From positions 1 to 64,000 of the forward strand of contig JACKHS010000014.1 in assembly GCA_020638875.1 (NCBI GenBank): a stretch of DNA of 64,000 nucleotides, in the 5' to 3' direction. Positions within the stretch are counted from its first letter, which is position 1, and each line of letters opens with the position of its first letter. Both the position numbers and the translations under genes were made by a program. The DNA is from Planctomycetota bacterium. GTDB taxonomy: Bacteria > Planctomycetota > UBA1135 > GCA-002686595. Under the pieces are notes generated by a model. It had not been told where the DNA came from and searched no databases. It saw only the letters and a program-made list of their open reading frames with translations. Shown piece by piece: positions 7,741 to 17,111 of the stretch.

Positions 7741-9570
7741 TCACTTGCGGTGGAAGGCGCGCTCGAGGTCGTCGAGCGTGAAGCGCACGCGCGTCGGCCG
7801 GGCGTGCGGACAGGTCTGGTCGGCCGCGCCGAGCTCGCGGCCGCGCTCGAGCAGCGCGCGGATCTCGTCCTCGCTGAGCGCGTCGCCGGCCATGCACGAC
7901 GAGCGGCACGAGGCGCGGTGCAGCACCTCCTCGATCACGTCGGCCGCGTCGGGGGCCTTGCCGGTGCGCGCGAGCAGGTCGGCGAGGTCGCGCACGACGC
8001 CCGCGGCGTCGGGGTGGCGCAGGCGCGCGGGCAGGCCGTGCACGGCCACGTCCGTCTCGCCGAACGCGTCGAGCTCGATGCCGATGCGCGCGAGCGCGTC
8101 GCGGTGCTCCAGCAGGAGCTCGAGCTCGCTGCGCGACACCTCGACGACCTCGGGCACGAGCAGGCGCTGCACCTCGACGCGGCCCTCGCGCAGGTCGCGC
8201 AGCAGCCCCTCGTAGGTGATGCGCTCGTGCAGCGCGTGCTGGTCGACGACCTCGAAGCCGTCGGGCAACGCGCGCACGAGGTAGGTGCGCGCGACCTGCA
8301 GGAAGGGCCCGCGCAGCCGATCCTCCGCCGCCGGCGCGTGCATCGCATCGTCGGGCAGGTCGACGAGCGGCGGCACCGCGCGGGGCGCCGCCGACGCGCG
8401 CGGCGCTTCGCCGGGCACCTCGCGCACGACGAAGGGCTCGCTGTCGCGCGGCACGCCGAGTCCCCCGCCGTCGCGGAAGCTGGACTGTCCCGGGTGCGAC
8501 GCGCGCCGGTCGCGCAGCGACAGCCCGTCGCGCGCCGCGGCGCGCTGCAGCAGCGCCTCGCCGGGCGTGGCCATGTCGGTGCGCGACACGCCCGCGCGCA
8601 GCGCGTTGACCAGGAAGCCGAACAGGCGCCGGTCGTCGCGGAAGCGCACCTCGGCCTTGGCCGGGTGCACGTTCACGTCGACGAGCGCCGGGTCCATCGC
8701 GAGGTGCAGGAACGCCACCGGCTGACGGCCCTCGACGAGGAAGCCGCGGTAGGCCTCCTTCAGGCAGCGCAGCAGTACGCGGTCCTTCACGCTGCGGCCG
8801 TTGAGGAACCACATCTGGCGCGCGGTGTCGCGGCGCGAGAAGCGCGGCGGCGCGACGAAGCCGAACACGCGCGTGCTGCCGTCCTCGGCCTCGACCGGCA
8901 CGAGCGCTTCGGCGAGCTCCGCGCCGAACGTGCGGCGGATGCGCGCGAGGAGGTCCATGCCGGCCTCGACGTCGAACACGCGCCGGCTGTCGTGCGTGGC
9001 GACGAAGCCGACGCCGAGCTGGCCGAGCGCCGCGCGCTGCACGACGTCGAGGCAGCGCGAGAGCTCGGTCGACGGGCGCTTCAGGAAGCGCCGCCGCGCG
9101 GGCGTGTTGTAGAACAGGTCGCGCACCTCGACCGTGGTGCCGCGCGGCGCGCCGACCTCCTCGACGTCGCCGCGCCGGCCGCCCTCGTTCGCCAGGCGCA
9201 GCGCGCCCTGCGCGTCGCGGCGGCGCGTGGTGATCGCGCAGCGCGCCACCGAGCCCATCGACGCGAGCGCCTCGCCGCGGAAGCCGAGGCTCGCGATGTG
9301 GTCGAGGTCGGAGGCGTCGCGCAGCTTGCTCGTCGCGTGCGGCTCGAAGGCCAGGGCGAGGTCGTCCGCGACCATGCCCACGCCGTCGTCGCTGACGCGC
9401 ACGAGCTTGGCGCCGCCCTCCTCGAGGTCGACCTGCACGTGGCCCGCGCCGGCGTCGAGCGCGTTCTCGACGAGCTCCTTGACCACCGACGCGGGGCGCT
9501 CGATGACCTCGCCCGCCGCGATCTGGTTGATCACGAGCTCGGGCAGGCGGTGGATCACCGCGTCGCTCAC
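7741..9570 (-). CDS. mutL: DNA mismatch repair protein MutL with endonuclease motif
   Basis: This 609-residue GHKL ATPase couples mismatch recognition to strand removal. The N-terminal ATPase blocks are IAAGEVIERPASVVKELVEN, DDGVGM, SLGFRGEALASMGSVA, LFYNTPARRRFLK and VNVHPAKAEVRF. The C-terminal domain carries DQHALHERITYE at about 443-454, an exact DQHA-x2-E-x4-E metal-nuclease motif. The supporting SCRSSCMAG and CPHARPT elements follow, so this MutL should nick DNA itself, as in bacteria lacking MutH. Its GTG start overlaps the holA stop by 4 nt (GTGA). A disordered linker spans roughly residues 330-420. Confidence 0.97.
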   Translation of the reverse strand: MSDAVIHRLPELVINQIAAGEVIERPASVVKELVENALDAGAGHVQVDLEEGGAKLVRVSDDGVGMVADDLALAFEPHATSKLRDASDLDHIASLGFRGEALASMGSVARCAITTRRRDAQGALRLANEGGRRGDVEEVGAPRGTTVEVRDLFYNTPARRRFLKRPSTELSRCLDVVQRAALGQLGVGFVATHDSRRVFDVEAGMDLLARIRRTFGAELAEALVPVEAEDGSTRVFGFVAPPRFSRRDTARQMWFLNGRSVKDRVLLRCLKEAYRGFLVEGRQPVAFLHLAMDPALVDVNVHPAKAEVRFRDDRRLFGFLVNALRAGVSRTDMATPGEALLQRAAARDGLSLRDRRASHPGQSSFRDGGGLGVPRDSEPFVVREVPGEAPRASAAPRAVPPLVDLPDDAMHAPAAEDRLRGPFLQVARTYLVRALPDGFEVVDQHALHERITYEGLLRDLREGRVEVQRLLVPEVVEVSRSELELLLEHRDALARIGIELDAFGETDVAVHGLPARLRHPDAAGVVRDLADLLARTGKAPDAADVIEEVLHRASCRSSCMAGDALSEDEIRALLERGRELGAADQTCPHARPTRVRFTLDDLERAFHRK

Positions 9571-10697
9571 GCGCGCCCTCCCACCGCGCGCCGGCGCGGC
9601 CCTTCGGCGCGCCAGCGCAGCGCGAGGTGCACGAAGTCGGCCGCCTCGAGGGCGCGCCCCTTGCGACTCGCGGCCTCGAGCTCGCAGACCTCGAGGTAGA
9701 CGCGCTGCCAGGCCTGCCAGTCGCGCAGCGCGAGCGCGGCGTGCAGCTCGGCCTGCGCCTGCTTCTGCCCGCCGACGCCGGCCGCGGCGGCCGCGTCCTG
9801 ACCGCGCGCCGCCGCGCGCGCGCCCATCACGAACTGCCGCGCCTTCGAGCGCAGCCCGGCGAGCAGGATCGCCGCGAGCGCCGTCGCGCTCGTCTCGGTC
9901 TTGCCGTCGCGGTCGGAGTGGAAGCCGGCGCGGAAGAGCGCCTCGACCGCGGCCGCGCCGCGCGCGAGGTCGCCGCCGAGCAGGTCCGAGGCCGCGCGCC
10001 AGGGGTTGCCGCCCTGGTCCCAGCCGACCACCTCGCGCAGGCTCGCGCCGCCGCGGTTCCTGAGCTTCTCGAGCTGCGTGTCGAGCGCGGCGAGGTCGTT
10101 GCCCGTCGCCGCCGCGACGTAGGCCGCCTCGTCGGGCGAGAGCCGCACGTCGAGCTCGCCCGCGCGCCGCCGCACCCACAGCGCGAGCTCGGTGTTGCGC
10201 GGGTCCGGCCGCCAGGGCGGCGGCGTGTCCCACAGCTTGCGCGCGTCGAAGACCGGTCCGCCGAGCTGCTTGGTCGCCTTGGCGAGCGCGTGGTCGGCGC
10301 GCAGCGTGCGCGCGACGAGCACGAGGTGGCCCGGCCGGTCCGACGCGAGGAAGGCGAGCACCGCGCGCACGAAGGGCGGGTGGTCGCCGTCCTGCTTCTT
10401 CACGAGCGCGTCGGCGCCGCGCACGACCACGCAGCGCGCGGCCGCGAAGAGCGAGGCGCCGGCGAGGTCGTCGAGCAGCGTCGGCAGCGAGAGCTCGGGG
10501 TCGGCCGCGTCGTGCTTGCACACCTCCGCCCCGGCGCGCGCCGCGGCGTCCACGAGCAGCGCGAGCGCGCGCTCGGCGAAGTAGCGCTCCTCGCCGCGCA
10601 CGAGCGCCGCGCGCGGCGCTCCCGAGCTCGCGAGCTGGCGCTCGAGGGCCTCCAGGGCGCTCGGCGGGTCCTGTTCCGGGGCTCGTCGCTGGGCCAT
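9567..10697 (-). CDS. holA: DNA polymerase III delta subunit
   Basis: Delta opens the beta sliding clamp in the clamp loader. The 376-residue protein begins near ALVRGEERYFAERALALL, the usual delta N-terminal strand-helix. It continues with LDDLAGASLFAAARCVVVRGAD (the family's loading-helix region), DVRLSPDEAAYVAAATGNDL, DTQLEKLRNRGG, and a C-terminal helical collar (AALALRDWQAWQRVYLEVCELE). Delta is poorly conserved, so the call rests on domain order, length and pattern. The ATG overlaps the upstream ubiA stop by one base and its own stop overlaps mutL. Confidence 0.8.
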   Translation of the reverse strand: MAQRRAPEQDPPSALEALERQLASSGAPRAALVRGEERYFAERALALLVDAAARAGAEVCKHDAADPELSLPTLLDDLAGASLFAAARCVVVRGADALVKKQDGDHPPFVRAVLAFLASDRPGHLVLVARTLRADHALAKATKQLGGPVFDARKLWDTPPPWRPDPRNTELALWVRRRAGELDVRLSPDEAAYVAAATGNDLAALDTQLEKLRNRGGASLREVVGWDQGGNPWRAASDLLGGDLARGAAAVEALFRAGFHSDRDGKTETSATALAAILLAGLRSKARQFVMGARAAARGQDAAAAAGVGGQKQAQAELHAALALRDWQAWQRVYLEVCELEAASRKGRALEAADFVHLALRWRAEGPRRRAVGGRA

Positions 10698-11584
10698 CAG
10701 ACGCCAGTATCGGCGAGGCCGAGGTCGAGGGCCAGCCCCAGGAAGAGCCCTACCCCGACCCAGCCGTTGAGCGTGAAGAAGGCCAGGTTCACGCGCGAGA
10801 GGTCGTCCGGCGCCACGATCGAGTGCTCCCAGACGAGCAGCACGACCGCCAGCGCCAGCGCCAGCCACCACGCGAGCCCGAGCCCCGCCGACCACCCCTC
10901 GGCCGCGAAGCAGCCCACCGCGACGACGTGCAGCGCGCTCGAGAGCCGCAGCGCCGCCGCCACGCCCAGGCGCGCCGGGATCGAGTGCAGCCCGCGCTCA
11001 CGGTCGAAGCCGGCATCCTGCGACGCGTAGATCAGGTCGAAGCCCGCGACCCACGTCAGCACGCCCAGCGCCAGCAGCAGCACCGGCCGCAGGTCGCCGG
11101 CGAGGTCGCCGCGCACCGCGAGCCACGCGCCCAGCGGCGCGAGCGCGAGCGCGAGACCCAGCACGAGGTGCGCGCCCGCGGAGAAGCGCTTCACGAGGCT
11201 GTAGCCGAGCAGCACGGCGAGCACCGCCGGCGAGATCCAGCCGCACAGCGCGTTGAGCGCGAAGCTCGCCGCGACGAAGACCGCCGCGCTGCCGGCGACG
11301 AGCGCGCCCGCCGCGACGGGCGACACGACGCCCGCGGGGATCTCGCGCGCGGCGGTGCGCGGGTTGGCGGCGTCGATGCGCCGGTCGACCAGGCGGTTGA
11401 ACGCCATCGCCGCGGTGCGCGCCGCCACGGCGCACACGACGACGAGCGCGAGCACGCGCGGCGCCGGGACGCCGCGCCCCGCGAGCCACGCGCCTTGCAG
11501 CGCGAACGGCAGCGCGAAGACCGAGTGGCTGAACTTGACCAGCGAGAGGTACTTGCCCAGACGCGTCGACGAGGCCGCGGGCAT
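10697..11584 (-). CDS. UbiA-family polyprenyltransferase (menaquinone pathway, MqnP-like)
   Basis: This 295-residue integral membrane prenyltransferase has both Asp-rich motifs: N63-x3-D67-x3-D71 in FNRLVDRRIDAANPRT and D190-x3-D194 in YASQDAGFDRERGLHSIP. About eight hydrophobic helices follow the UbiA pattern. It attaches the polyprenyl tail to an aromatic quinone precursor. The neighbouring UbiX-like and UbiE-like genes, with no ubiC or menBCDEF nearby, suggest the futalosine menaquinone route, where the UbiA homologue is MqnP. That choice is inference; 4-hydroxybenzoate prenylation is the alternative. It overlaps both neighbours by one base. Confidence 0.85.
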   Translation of the reverse strand: MPAASSTRLGKYLSLVKFSHSVFALPFALQGAWLAGRGVPAPRVLALVVVCAVAARTAAMAFNRLVDRRIDAANPRTAAREIPAGVVSPVAAGALVAGSAAVFVAASFALNALCGWISPAVLAVLLGYSLVKRFSAGAHLVLGLALALAPLGAWLAVRGDLAGDLRPVLLLALGVLTWVAGFDLIYASQDAGFDRERGLHSIPARLGVAAALRLSSALHVVAVGCFAAEGWSAGLGLAWWLALALAVVLLVWEHSIVAPDDLSRVNLAFFTLNGWVGVGLFLGLALDLGLADTGV

Positions 11585-12228
11585 CAGCGCCCTCCCGGAG
11601 GCTCGCAACCCGGGTCGCCGGAGAGCTCGCCGGTCCAGCGCGCGCCCTCGCGGTGCTCGAGGCCGAGCGCGTCGAGCACCTTGCCGACGACGTGGTCGAC
11701 GAGGTCGTCGATCGTGCGCGGCGCGTGGTAGAAGCCAGGCATCGCCGGCAGCACGATCGCGCCCAGGCGCGCGAGGCGCAGCAGGTTCTCGAGGTGCAGC
11801 TCCGACAGCGGCGTCTCGCGCGGCACGAGCACCAGCGGGCGGCGCTCCTTGAGCGCGACGTCGGCCGCGCGCTCGACGAGGTTCGAGCTGAAGCCCGCCG
11901 CGACGCGCGCGAGCGTGCCCATGCTGCACGGGCACACGAGCACGGCGCGCGTGCCGGAGGTGCCCGAGGCCGCGGGCGCCTCGACCTGGTCGCTGGCGAA
12001 GGAGCGCACGCGGCCCGCGGCGGCCGGGCCGAGCCAGCGCTCGAGCTCCTGCGCCTCGAAGCGGCCGCGCGCGTCCACCGCGACGCCGAGCTCGTGGCGC
12101 AGCACCTTCGCGCCCGCGTCGGTGACCGCGAGGTCGAGCTCGTGGCCGCCGGCGAGCAGCGCGCGCGCCAGGCGCTCGGCGTAGCGGTGCCCGCTCGCGC
12201 CGGTGATCCCGAGGAAATAGCGACTCAT
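11584..12228 (-). CDS. ubiX: UbiX-family flavin prenyltransferase
   Basis: UbiX makes prenylated FMN, the cofactor of UbiD-type decarboxylases. The 214-residue protein has GITGASG at residues 8-14, VCPCSMGTLARVAAGFSSNL, the LKERRPLVLVPRETPLSELH block and PAMPGFYHAPRTIDDLVDHV, all canonical. A partner UbiD is not in the window. In the futalosine pathway the corresponding pair is usually placed next to the UbiA-like gene, as here. Its ATG overlaps the upstream CPBP stop (ATGA). One insertion of about 20 residues (VEAPAASGTSGTR) lies just before the CPCS motif. Confidence 0.93.
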   Translation of the reverse strand: MSRYFLGITGASGHRYAERLARALLAGGHELDLAVTDAGAKVLRHELGVAVDARGRFEAQELERWLGPAAAGRVRSFASDQVEAPAASGTSGTRAVLVCPCSMGTLARVAAGFSSNLVERAADVALKERRPLVLVPRETPLSELHLENLLRLARLGAIVLPAMPGFYHAPRTIDDLVDHVVGKVLDALGLEHREGARWTGELSGDPGCEPPGGR

Positions 12229-13073
12229 GACAGCACTCCCGCGCCGGCGCCCAGCGCCAGGCCCACGTTGAACAGCGCGTGTGCCCAGGCGGCGACGCCC
12301 GGACCGCGCCAGCGGAACAGGAGCGCCAACAGGATGCCCGCCAGCGAGCGCCAGAGGAAGACGGGCGCGGACCAGGACTCGCCGCCGGGGCCGAGCCAGC
12401 GCGAGGCGGCTTCGAGGTGCAGCGCCGCGAAGGCGAGCGAGGAGCCGAACAGGCCCACGCCCTCGGCGAGGCCGCGCGCCAGCACGTCGTGTGCACCGAA
12501 GAACTCGAGCACGCGCCGCGCGAGCAGGAACAGCCCGCCGTAGCACAGCACGCGGAAGAGCAGCTCCTCCCACGCCGCGCCGCCCAGGAGGCGGGCCGCG
12601 CCGCCGAGGTCCAGCACCCCCGTCGCGCCCAGGCGCGGCTGCAGCTCGGGCGGCAGGCCGCCGAACAGGCGCATGGCGAGCGCGAGCAGGGGCCCCAGCA
12701 CGACCGCCGCGACCGCGCCCTCGAGCACGATGCGGCCGACGCTGGGCACGAGCGCGACGCGCCGCCGGTAGCAGACCACCAGCGCGGCGGCGACGGCGGC
12801 GACGACGAGCAGGGCGCGCGCGGCCGGCAGCAGCGCACCGAGCGGCGCGAGGCCGCGCAGGAGCGCCTGCTCGGCCAGGTTGCGCTGCGCGGCGGCCCCG
12901 GTGTCGAGCGCGACCTCGTACGCCACGAGGAGCGGCGCCATGGCCACCAGGCCCAGGCTCAGCGAGCGCACGTGCCCCGCGCCGTGCGCGCGCGCCGAGC
13001 GCCAGTCGGCCGCGGGCGCCTCGTCGACGTGCGCGTCGTCGTAGGCGTCGTCCCAGAGCTCCGCCCGGCTCAT
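12225..13073 (-). CDS. CPBP-family intramembrane metalloprotease
   Basis: This is a 282-residue polytopic membrane protein. The CPBP/ABI (Rce1-like) motifs are present in order: WEELLFR with the tandem glutamates, FAALHLEA with the first His, and HALFN with the second His and Asn. The N-terminal 40 residues are acidic and cytosolic, followed by about seven hydrophobic segments. The family includes prenyl-protein proteases and bacteriocin-immunity proteins; the substrate here is unknown. Its place between menG and ubiX, with 4-nt overlaps on both sides, ties its expression to quinone synthesis. A functional link is only a suggestion. Confidence 0.85.
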   Translation of the reverse strand: MSRAELWDDAYDDAHVDEAPAADWRSARAHGAGHVRSLSLGLVAMAPLLVAYEVALDTGAAAQRNLAEQALLRGLAPLGALLPAARALLVVAAVAAALVVCYRRRVALVPSVGRIVLEGAVAAVVLGPLLALAMRLFGGLPPELQPRLGATGVLDLGGAARLLGGAAWEELLFRVLCYGGLFLLARRVLEFFGAHDVLARGLAEGVGLFGSSLAFAALHLEAASRWLGPGGESWSAPVFLWRSLAGILLALLFRWRGPGVAAWAHALFNVGLALGAGAGVLS

Positions 13074-13762
13074 CGCGCTGGACGCGTCCCCCAGTGCAGG
13101 CAGGCGATGCCGCGCGTCAGGAGCTCGTAGCCGCAGTCCACCAGGCCCGCGTCCTCGAGCTCGCCGCGCAGCGCGTCGGGCGACGGCCAGGCCATCACCG
13201 TGCGCGCCAGGTACGAGTAGGCGTCGTCGTCGCGCGAGACGAAGTTGCCGACGGTCGGCAGCAGCTTCGTGAAGTAGAAGCGGTACAGGCCGCCGAAGAC
13301 CGGCCCCGGCGGCTGGGTGAACTCGAGCACGAGCACGCGCCCGCCGGGCCGCACCACGCGCGCGAGCTCGGCCAGGCCGCGCGTGCGGTCGGCGACGTTG
13401 CGGATGCCGAAGCCGACGCAGGCCACGTCCGCGGCGCCGTCGCGCACCGGCAGGCTCAGGGCGTCGCCGTGCGCGAAGAGCGCGTGTGCGCCGCTGCGCT
13501 CCTGCTTCGGCAGCGCGTGCACGAGCATCTCGGGCGTGAAGTCGACGCCGATCACGGTGGCGCCGCGGCGCGCGAACTCGAGGCCGAGGTCGCCGGTGCC
13601 GCAGCAGGCGTCGATCACCGTGCCGCTCGCCAGCGCCCCCGCGCGCGCCACCGCGCGGCGCCGCCAGCGGCGGTCGATGCCCGCGGAGAGCAGGTGGTTC
13701 AGGAGGTCGTAGCGCCCCGCGATGCGGGCGAACATGGACCGGACACGGGCGGCTTCGGGCAT
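13070..13762 (-). CDS. Demethylmenaquinone methyltransferase (UbiE/MenG family)
   Basis: This SAM-dependent C-methyltransferase performs the last step of menaquinone synthesis. The 230-residue protein shows RIAGRYDLLNHLLSAGIDRRWRR, SAM motif I VIDACCGTGDLGLEFA, the acidic VIGVDFTPEM, GFGIRNVADRTRGLAELARV and VLVLEFTQPPGPVFGGLYRFY. All of these match UbiE/MenG. It leads the six-gene overlapping minus-strand operon that continues through CPBP, ubiX, ubiA, holA and mutL. A TATGCT hexamer at 13777-13782, 14 bp ahead of the ATG, is a possible -10 and would imply a very short leader. Confidence 0.94.
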   Translation of the reverse strand: MPEAARVRSMFARIAGRYDLLNHLLSAGIDRRWRRRAVARAGALASGTVIDACCGTGDLGLEFARRGATVIGVDFTPEMLVHALPKQERSGAHALFAHGDALSLPVRDGAADVACVGFGIRNVADRTRGLAELARVVRPGGRVLVLEFTQPPGPVFGGLYRFYFTKLLPTVGNFVSRDDDAYSYLARTVMAWPSPDALRGELEDAGLVDCGYELLTRGIACLHWGTRPAR

Positions 13763-13820
13763 GACGAAGGCCGCAGAGCATAGCGCCTCGCCCGCCCGCC
13801 GACACGCGGCCCGGAACGAA

Positions 13821-13846
13821 GCGAGCCCGGGAGGTCCCGGGCTCGC
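13821..13846 (-). terminator. 12-bp hairpin after the first propeller lipoprotein
   Basis: GCGAGCCCGGGA and TCCCGGGCTCGC form a perfect inverted repeat 39 bp beyond the stop codon of the gene ending at 13886. It has no U-tract on either strand. Confidence 0.65.
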
Positions 13847-13885
13847 GTCACGCGCGCCGCGGTGGGCGCGCCGTGCGGACTCCGA

Positions 13886-16800
13886 CTACTGCCGGAAGTA
13901 GTCCATCATGACGTTGGTGTCCGGCGCCGTGATCGACTGGACGCCGGCCTCGTAGACGTCCGTGTCGTAGCGCAGGAACGCGCCGTCGAGCAGGATCACG
14001 TCCACGCCGCCCAGACCCAGGGTCGGGTTCGGCACGGCCGCGAAGACGAAGCGCGGGCGGTTCGTCGGTTGCGCCTGGCCGGCCTGGCGCACGATGCCCT
14101 TGCCGTTGATCGGGACGGGCGAGCCGGCGCTGAACGACGTCACCCAGTTCACGATGCCACCGAGGTTCGTCAGGTTGTCGAAGGCGATGTCGACGGGCAC
14201 GCCGGTCAGGCGCTCCTCGCCGATCGACACCTTCACCGAGTAGTGGATGTCGCGCAGCTGCGGGATCAGCAGCGTGATCGCGGACAGGATGAGCTGACCC
14301 GGCGTGCCCGTCTCGGCCACGATGTTGGTCAGCGCGCCCTCGTCCGGCGCACCGCTGAGCTGCTGCGTGCCCTGGTCGAGCGGACCCTCGTGCACGATCC
14401 ACAGACCCGAGCGCAGGTCGAGCGGGTCGGGCTGGATCGTCTTCGGGTTGCGGAACGTCATGGGCATGCTGCCCACGATGTCGTCGTAGCCCCAGCCGTT
14501 CACCGTGTTCGGGCCGGACTCGAAGACGGCCACGCGGCCGCTGCGGTTGAGGATGTAGGCGAAGTAGACGTTGCGCGCGAGGCCGAAGGTGGTCTGACGC
14601 GGCGTGATGGCGACCTCGAACGGACTGTCGAGGCCCGAGATGACCTCCTTGCGCACGTTCAGCGAGAACGCGGAGAGGATCGAGACGCTGTTGCTGCCTT
14701 CGTTGCACACGAGGATGTCCTCGTTGCCCGGCTCCCACGCGATGCCGCGCGGGCTGTCCCCCACGTTGGTGATCTTGATCACCTGGTGGAACGAGGCCGA
14801 CGAGGGGTCGATGTCGATGAAGGTCACCGAGCCCACCGACGAGTTCGTCACCGCCAGGAGGTCGAGGTTCGAGCCGATCGCCAGCGACGTCGGGTCCGGC
14901 ACCTCGATGCGGTCGATCACCGTCATGCGGTTCGAGTTGAGCACGACGATCTCGTTGCGCGCGCGGTCGATCACGTACAGGAAGTGACCGATCTGCTGGC
15001 GCAGGCCGTAGGGCAGGCAGGCCGTGATCTGCTGCGCCGCGGGCGCGGGGCCCTGGAAGAACACGTTCGCCTGCGTGGCGAGCAGGCCCGAGGGCGGCAC
15101 CTGCAGCGCGGGGTTGCCGAAGGGATCGCCGGGCACGAGCAGGTTGGCGGCCGTCGGCGGCGTGGCCACCGAGGTCGGCTCCTGGCCGCCGATGTACGGC
15201 GACACGCACAGCGGCGGGAAGTTGAGCGGCGGCGGGTTCGGGTGCGGGCTCCAGCCCACCAGGTTCGGACCGCCGTCGATCAGCACCTGCGTGCCGTTGG
15301 GGTTCAGCGCCGCGGGGCTCAGCGTCGAGCCGTCGATCACGGTGGTGATCTGCTTGAAGCCGGTCGCCGCGCACAGGTTGCCGCCCTGGCCCTGGCAGCC
15401 GAAGGGCGACGGCGCGTTGTTGAACGCCACGTCGAGCGACCACCCCAGCATCATGTCGCCCACCGACAGGATCACCGGCGTCCGCACGACCTTGTCGTTC
15501 AGCGTCGAGTCCTTCGCGAGCGTGAACACGCCCGCCGAACCGCCGTCGATCGTGCAGGTGCCCGGCGCGAGCGCGGGGATGAGCGACGATCCCTGGAAGT
15601 GGACGTTGGGGTTGTTCGGGTACTGGGAGTTGCCCTTGATCATGGGCTGGGTCTGATCGTACGTCGGGTTGCCGGTGCCGGCCCCGAAGCCGTTCAGGTC
15701 CACGACCGAGATGCCCGGCTGCCCCGCCGTCCGACCGAGGTAGATCGTGTCCGGCGTGACCGGGATGTTCGACACGCCCGGACCTTCGCCGGTCAGGAAG
15801 AAGGTCGTGCCGGGGAGCGAGTTCACGTTGCCGGCGATGTCGGCCGACTTGGCGACGGCGACGGTGACGTCGACGCGGTTGAACGTGCCGCAGGTGAGGT
15901 CCGGCGGCCCCTCACCCGGGAAGTTGAACGCCGGCAGGAGCTCCCACGTGGTGAGGTCGTAGGGGCTGATCGGTCGCACGTGGAAGGGCACGGTGACCGC
16001 GGCGGTCGACGGCCCGAAGTTCACGCTGATGGCCGAGCTGACGACCGGCACCTTGGCCGACATCAAGCTGCCGAGGCTGGTCGGCTGGATCGGCTCGCTG
16101 AACTCCACGTAGATGTTCGTGAGCGGGTCGACGTCCGACTCGCCGCCGCCCGGCGAGATGCGCGGCGCGGCGTTCGGCGGCGGGCTGAAGAGCACCTCGG
16201 GCGTCAACGTGTCGGGCCCGACCGTCGAGCAAGCCACCGCGCGGTTCGCGAGCGGGCGGCCGTCCAGCGACTTGACCGACGTGTTGATCTCCATGCGGAT
16301 CTGCAGGCCCGCAGGGAAGGTCTCGTGCGTGGTGAGGTCGTCGTCCTCGTCGACGACGAACACCACCGTGTTCGGCGACACCAGTTGCGCGGCGCCGGCG
16401 AACGAGCCCTCGGTCCCGGGGAAGCCCAGGCCCGGCGTCTCGCCGTCGACGGTCACCGGCACGACGTTGCCGTTCGCGTCCAGCTCGATCCAGCTCTGGA
16501 GCTCGAGCAGCGGCGGCGAGCCGACGGCCGAGCGGCTCATCGTCTGGCCGTTCACGAAGGCGCGGCCGCGCACCACCGAGGTCGTCCCCGTGCTGCCGTC
16601 GAAGGCAGTAACGATGATCGAACCCGTCAGGTTGTTGCTCGAGAGCAGGCCGGGCGACGTGCTCAGGACACTCGCCGGGTCGATCGCGCGCGTGAAGGTC
16701 GCGTAGAGGAAGTGGCTGCCCGGCTGACCGCTGGGCAGGATCGCGCCCGTCTCGAAGACCGGCGTGACCAGGATCGGGTTGCCCGTGGTCACGTTGTCCT

Positions 16801-17029
16801 CGAGGTCGGCCTGCGTGCGGATCGAGATCAGCTGCGACGTCGTGCCCGACTGCTGGTCGAGCTTGAACGTCTTGTGCGGCAGGATCTCGCCGAAGCCGTT
16901 CGAGACGCGCACGAGGTCCATGGTGGACCCGGCCGAACCCGAGGCGCTCGAGGACTTGCCGCCGCCGCAAGCGGCGAGGCCGGCGACGCCGAGGACACAG
17001 GTGAGGAAGAGGTACGGAGTCTTGGCCAT
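13886..17029 (-). CDS. Large lipoprotein with Ig-like and YVTN-type beta-propeller regions (copy 1)
   Basis: This is a 1047-residue exported lipoprotein: signal MAKTPYLFLTCVLGVAGLAAC with Cys21 as lipidation site, then a Ser/Gly linker. The N-terminal half holds SbsA/Big_5-like bacterial Ig repeats (for example ESDVDPLTNIYVEFSEPIQP). The second half (about 600-870) reads like YVTN/NHL propeller blades: NSNRMTVIDRIEVPDPTSLA, LLAVTNSSVGSVTFIDID, PRGIAWEPGNEDILVCNEG. It ends in NVMMDYFRQ, shared with its neighbour. It is probably an outer-membrane or surface-anchored binding protein; the ligand is unknown. The start chosen is the ATG directly before the signal peptide; 48 upstream codons are open but non-coding in character. 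Confidence 0.85.
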   Translation of the reverse strand: MAKTPYLFLTCVLGVAGLAACGGGKSSSASGSAGSTMDLVRVSNGFGEILPHKTFKLDQQSGTTSQLISIRTQADLEDNVTTGNPILVTPVFETGAILPSGQPGSHFLYATFTRAIDPASVLSTSPGLLSSNNLTGSIIVTAFDGSTGTTSVVRGRAFVNGQTMSRSAVGSPPLLELQSWIELDANGNVVPVTVDGETPGLGFPGTEGSFAGAAQLVSPNTVVFVVDEDDDLTTHETFPAGLQIRMEINTSVKSLDGRPLANRAVACSTVGPDTLTPEVLFSPPPNAAPRISPGGGESDVDPLTNIYVEFSEPIQPTSLGSLMSAKVPVVSSAISVNFGPSTAAVTVPFHVRPISPYDLTTWELLPAFNFPGEGPPDLTCGTFNRVDVTVAVAKSADIAGNVNSLPGTTFFLTGEGPGVSNIPVTPDTIYLGRTAGQPGISVVDLNGFGAGTGNPTYDQTQPMIKGNSQYPNNPNVHFQGSSLIPALAPGTCTIDGGSAGVFTLAKDSTLNDKVVRTPVILSVGDMMLGWSLDVAFNNAPSPFGCQGQGGNLCAATGFKQITTVIDGSTLSPAALNPNGTQVLIDGGPNLVGWSPHPNPPPLNFPPLCVSPYIGGQEPTSVATPPTAANLLVPGDPFGNPALQVPPSGLLATQANVFFQGPAPAAQQITACLPYGLRQQIGHFLYVIDRARNEIVVLNSNRMTVIDRIEVPDPTSLAIGSNLDLLAVTNSSVGSVTFIDIDPSSASFHQVIKITNVGDSPRGIAWEPGNEDILVCNEGSNSVSILSAFSLNVRKEVISGLDSPFEVAITPRQTTFGLARNVYFAYILNRSGRVAVFESGPNTVNGWGYDDIVGSMPMTFRNPKTIQPDPLDLRSGLWIVHEGPLDQGTQQLSGAPDEGALTNIVAETGTPGQLILSAITLLIPQLRDIHYSVKVSIGEERLTGVPVDIAFDNLTNLGGIVNWVTSFSAGSPVPINGKGIVRQAGQAQPTNRPRFVFAAVPNPTLGLGGVDVILLDGAFLRYDTDVYEAGVQSITAPDTNVMMDYFRQ

Positions 17030-17111
17030 GGGCGAGGGCTCGCTGGCTCGCGCCGGCTCGCAGGAGCGTGACGCGTCGAGGGACGGGACTCGGAGGGGCT
17101 GTGTCGTGCTC

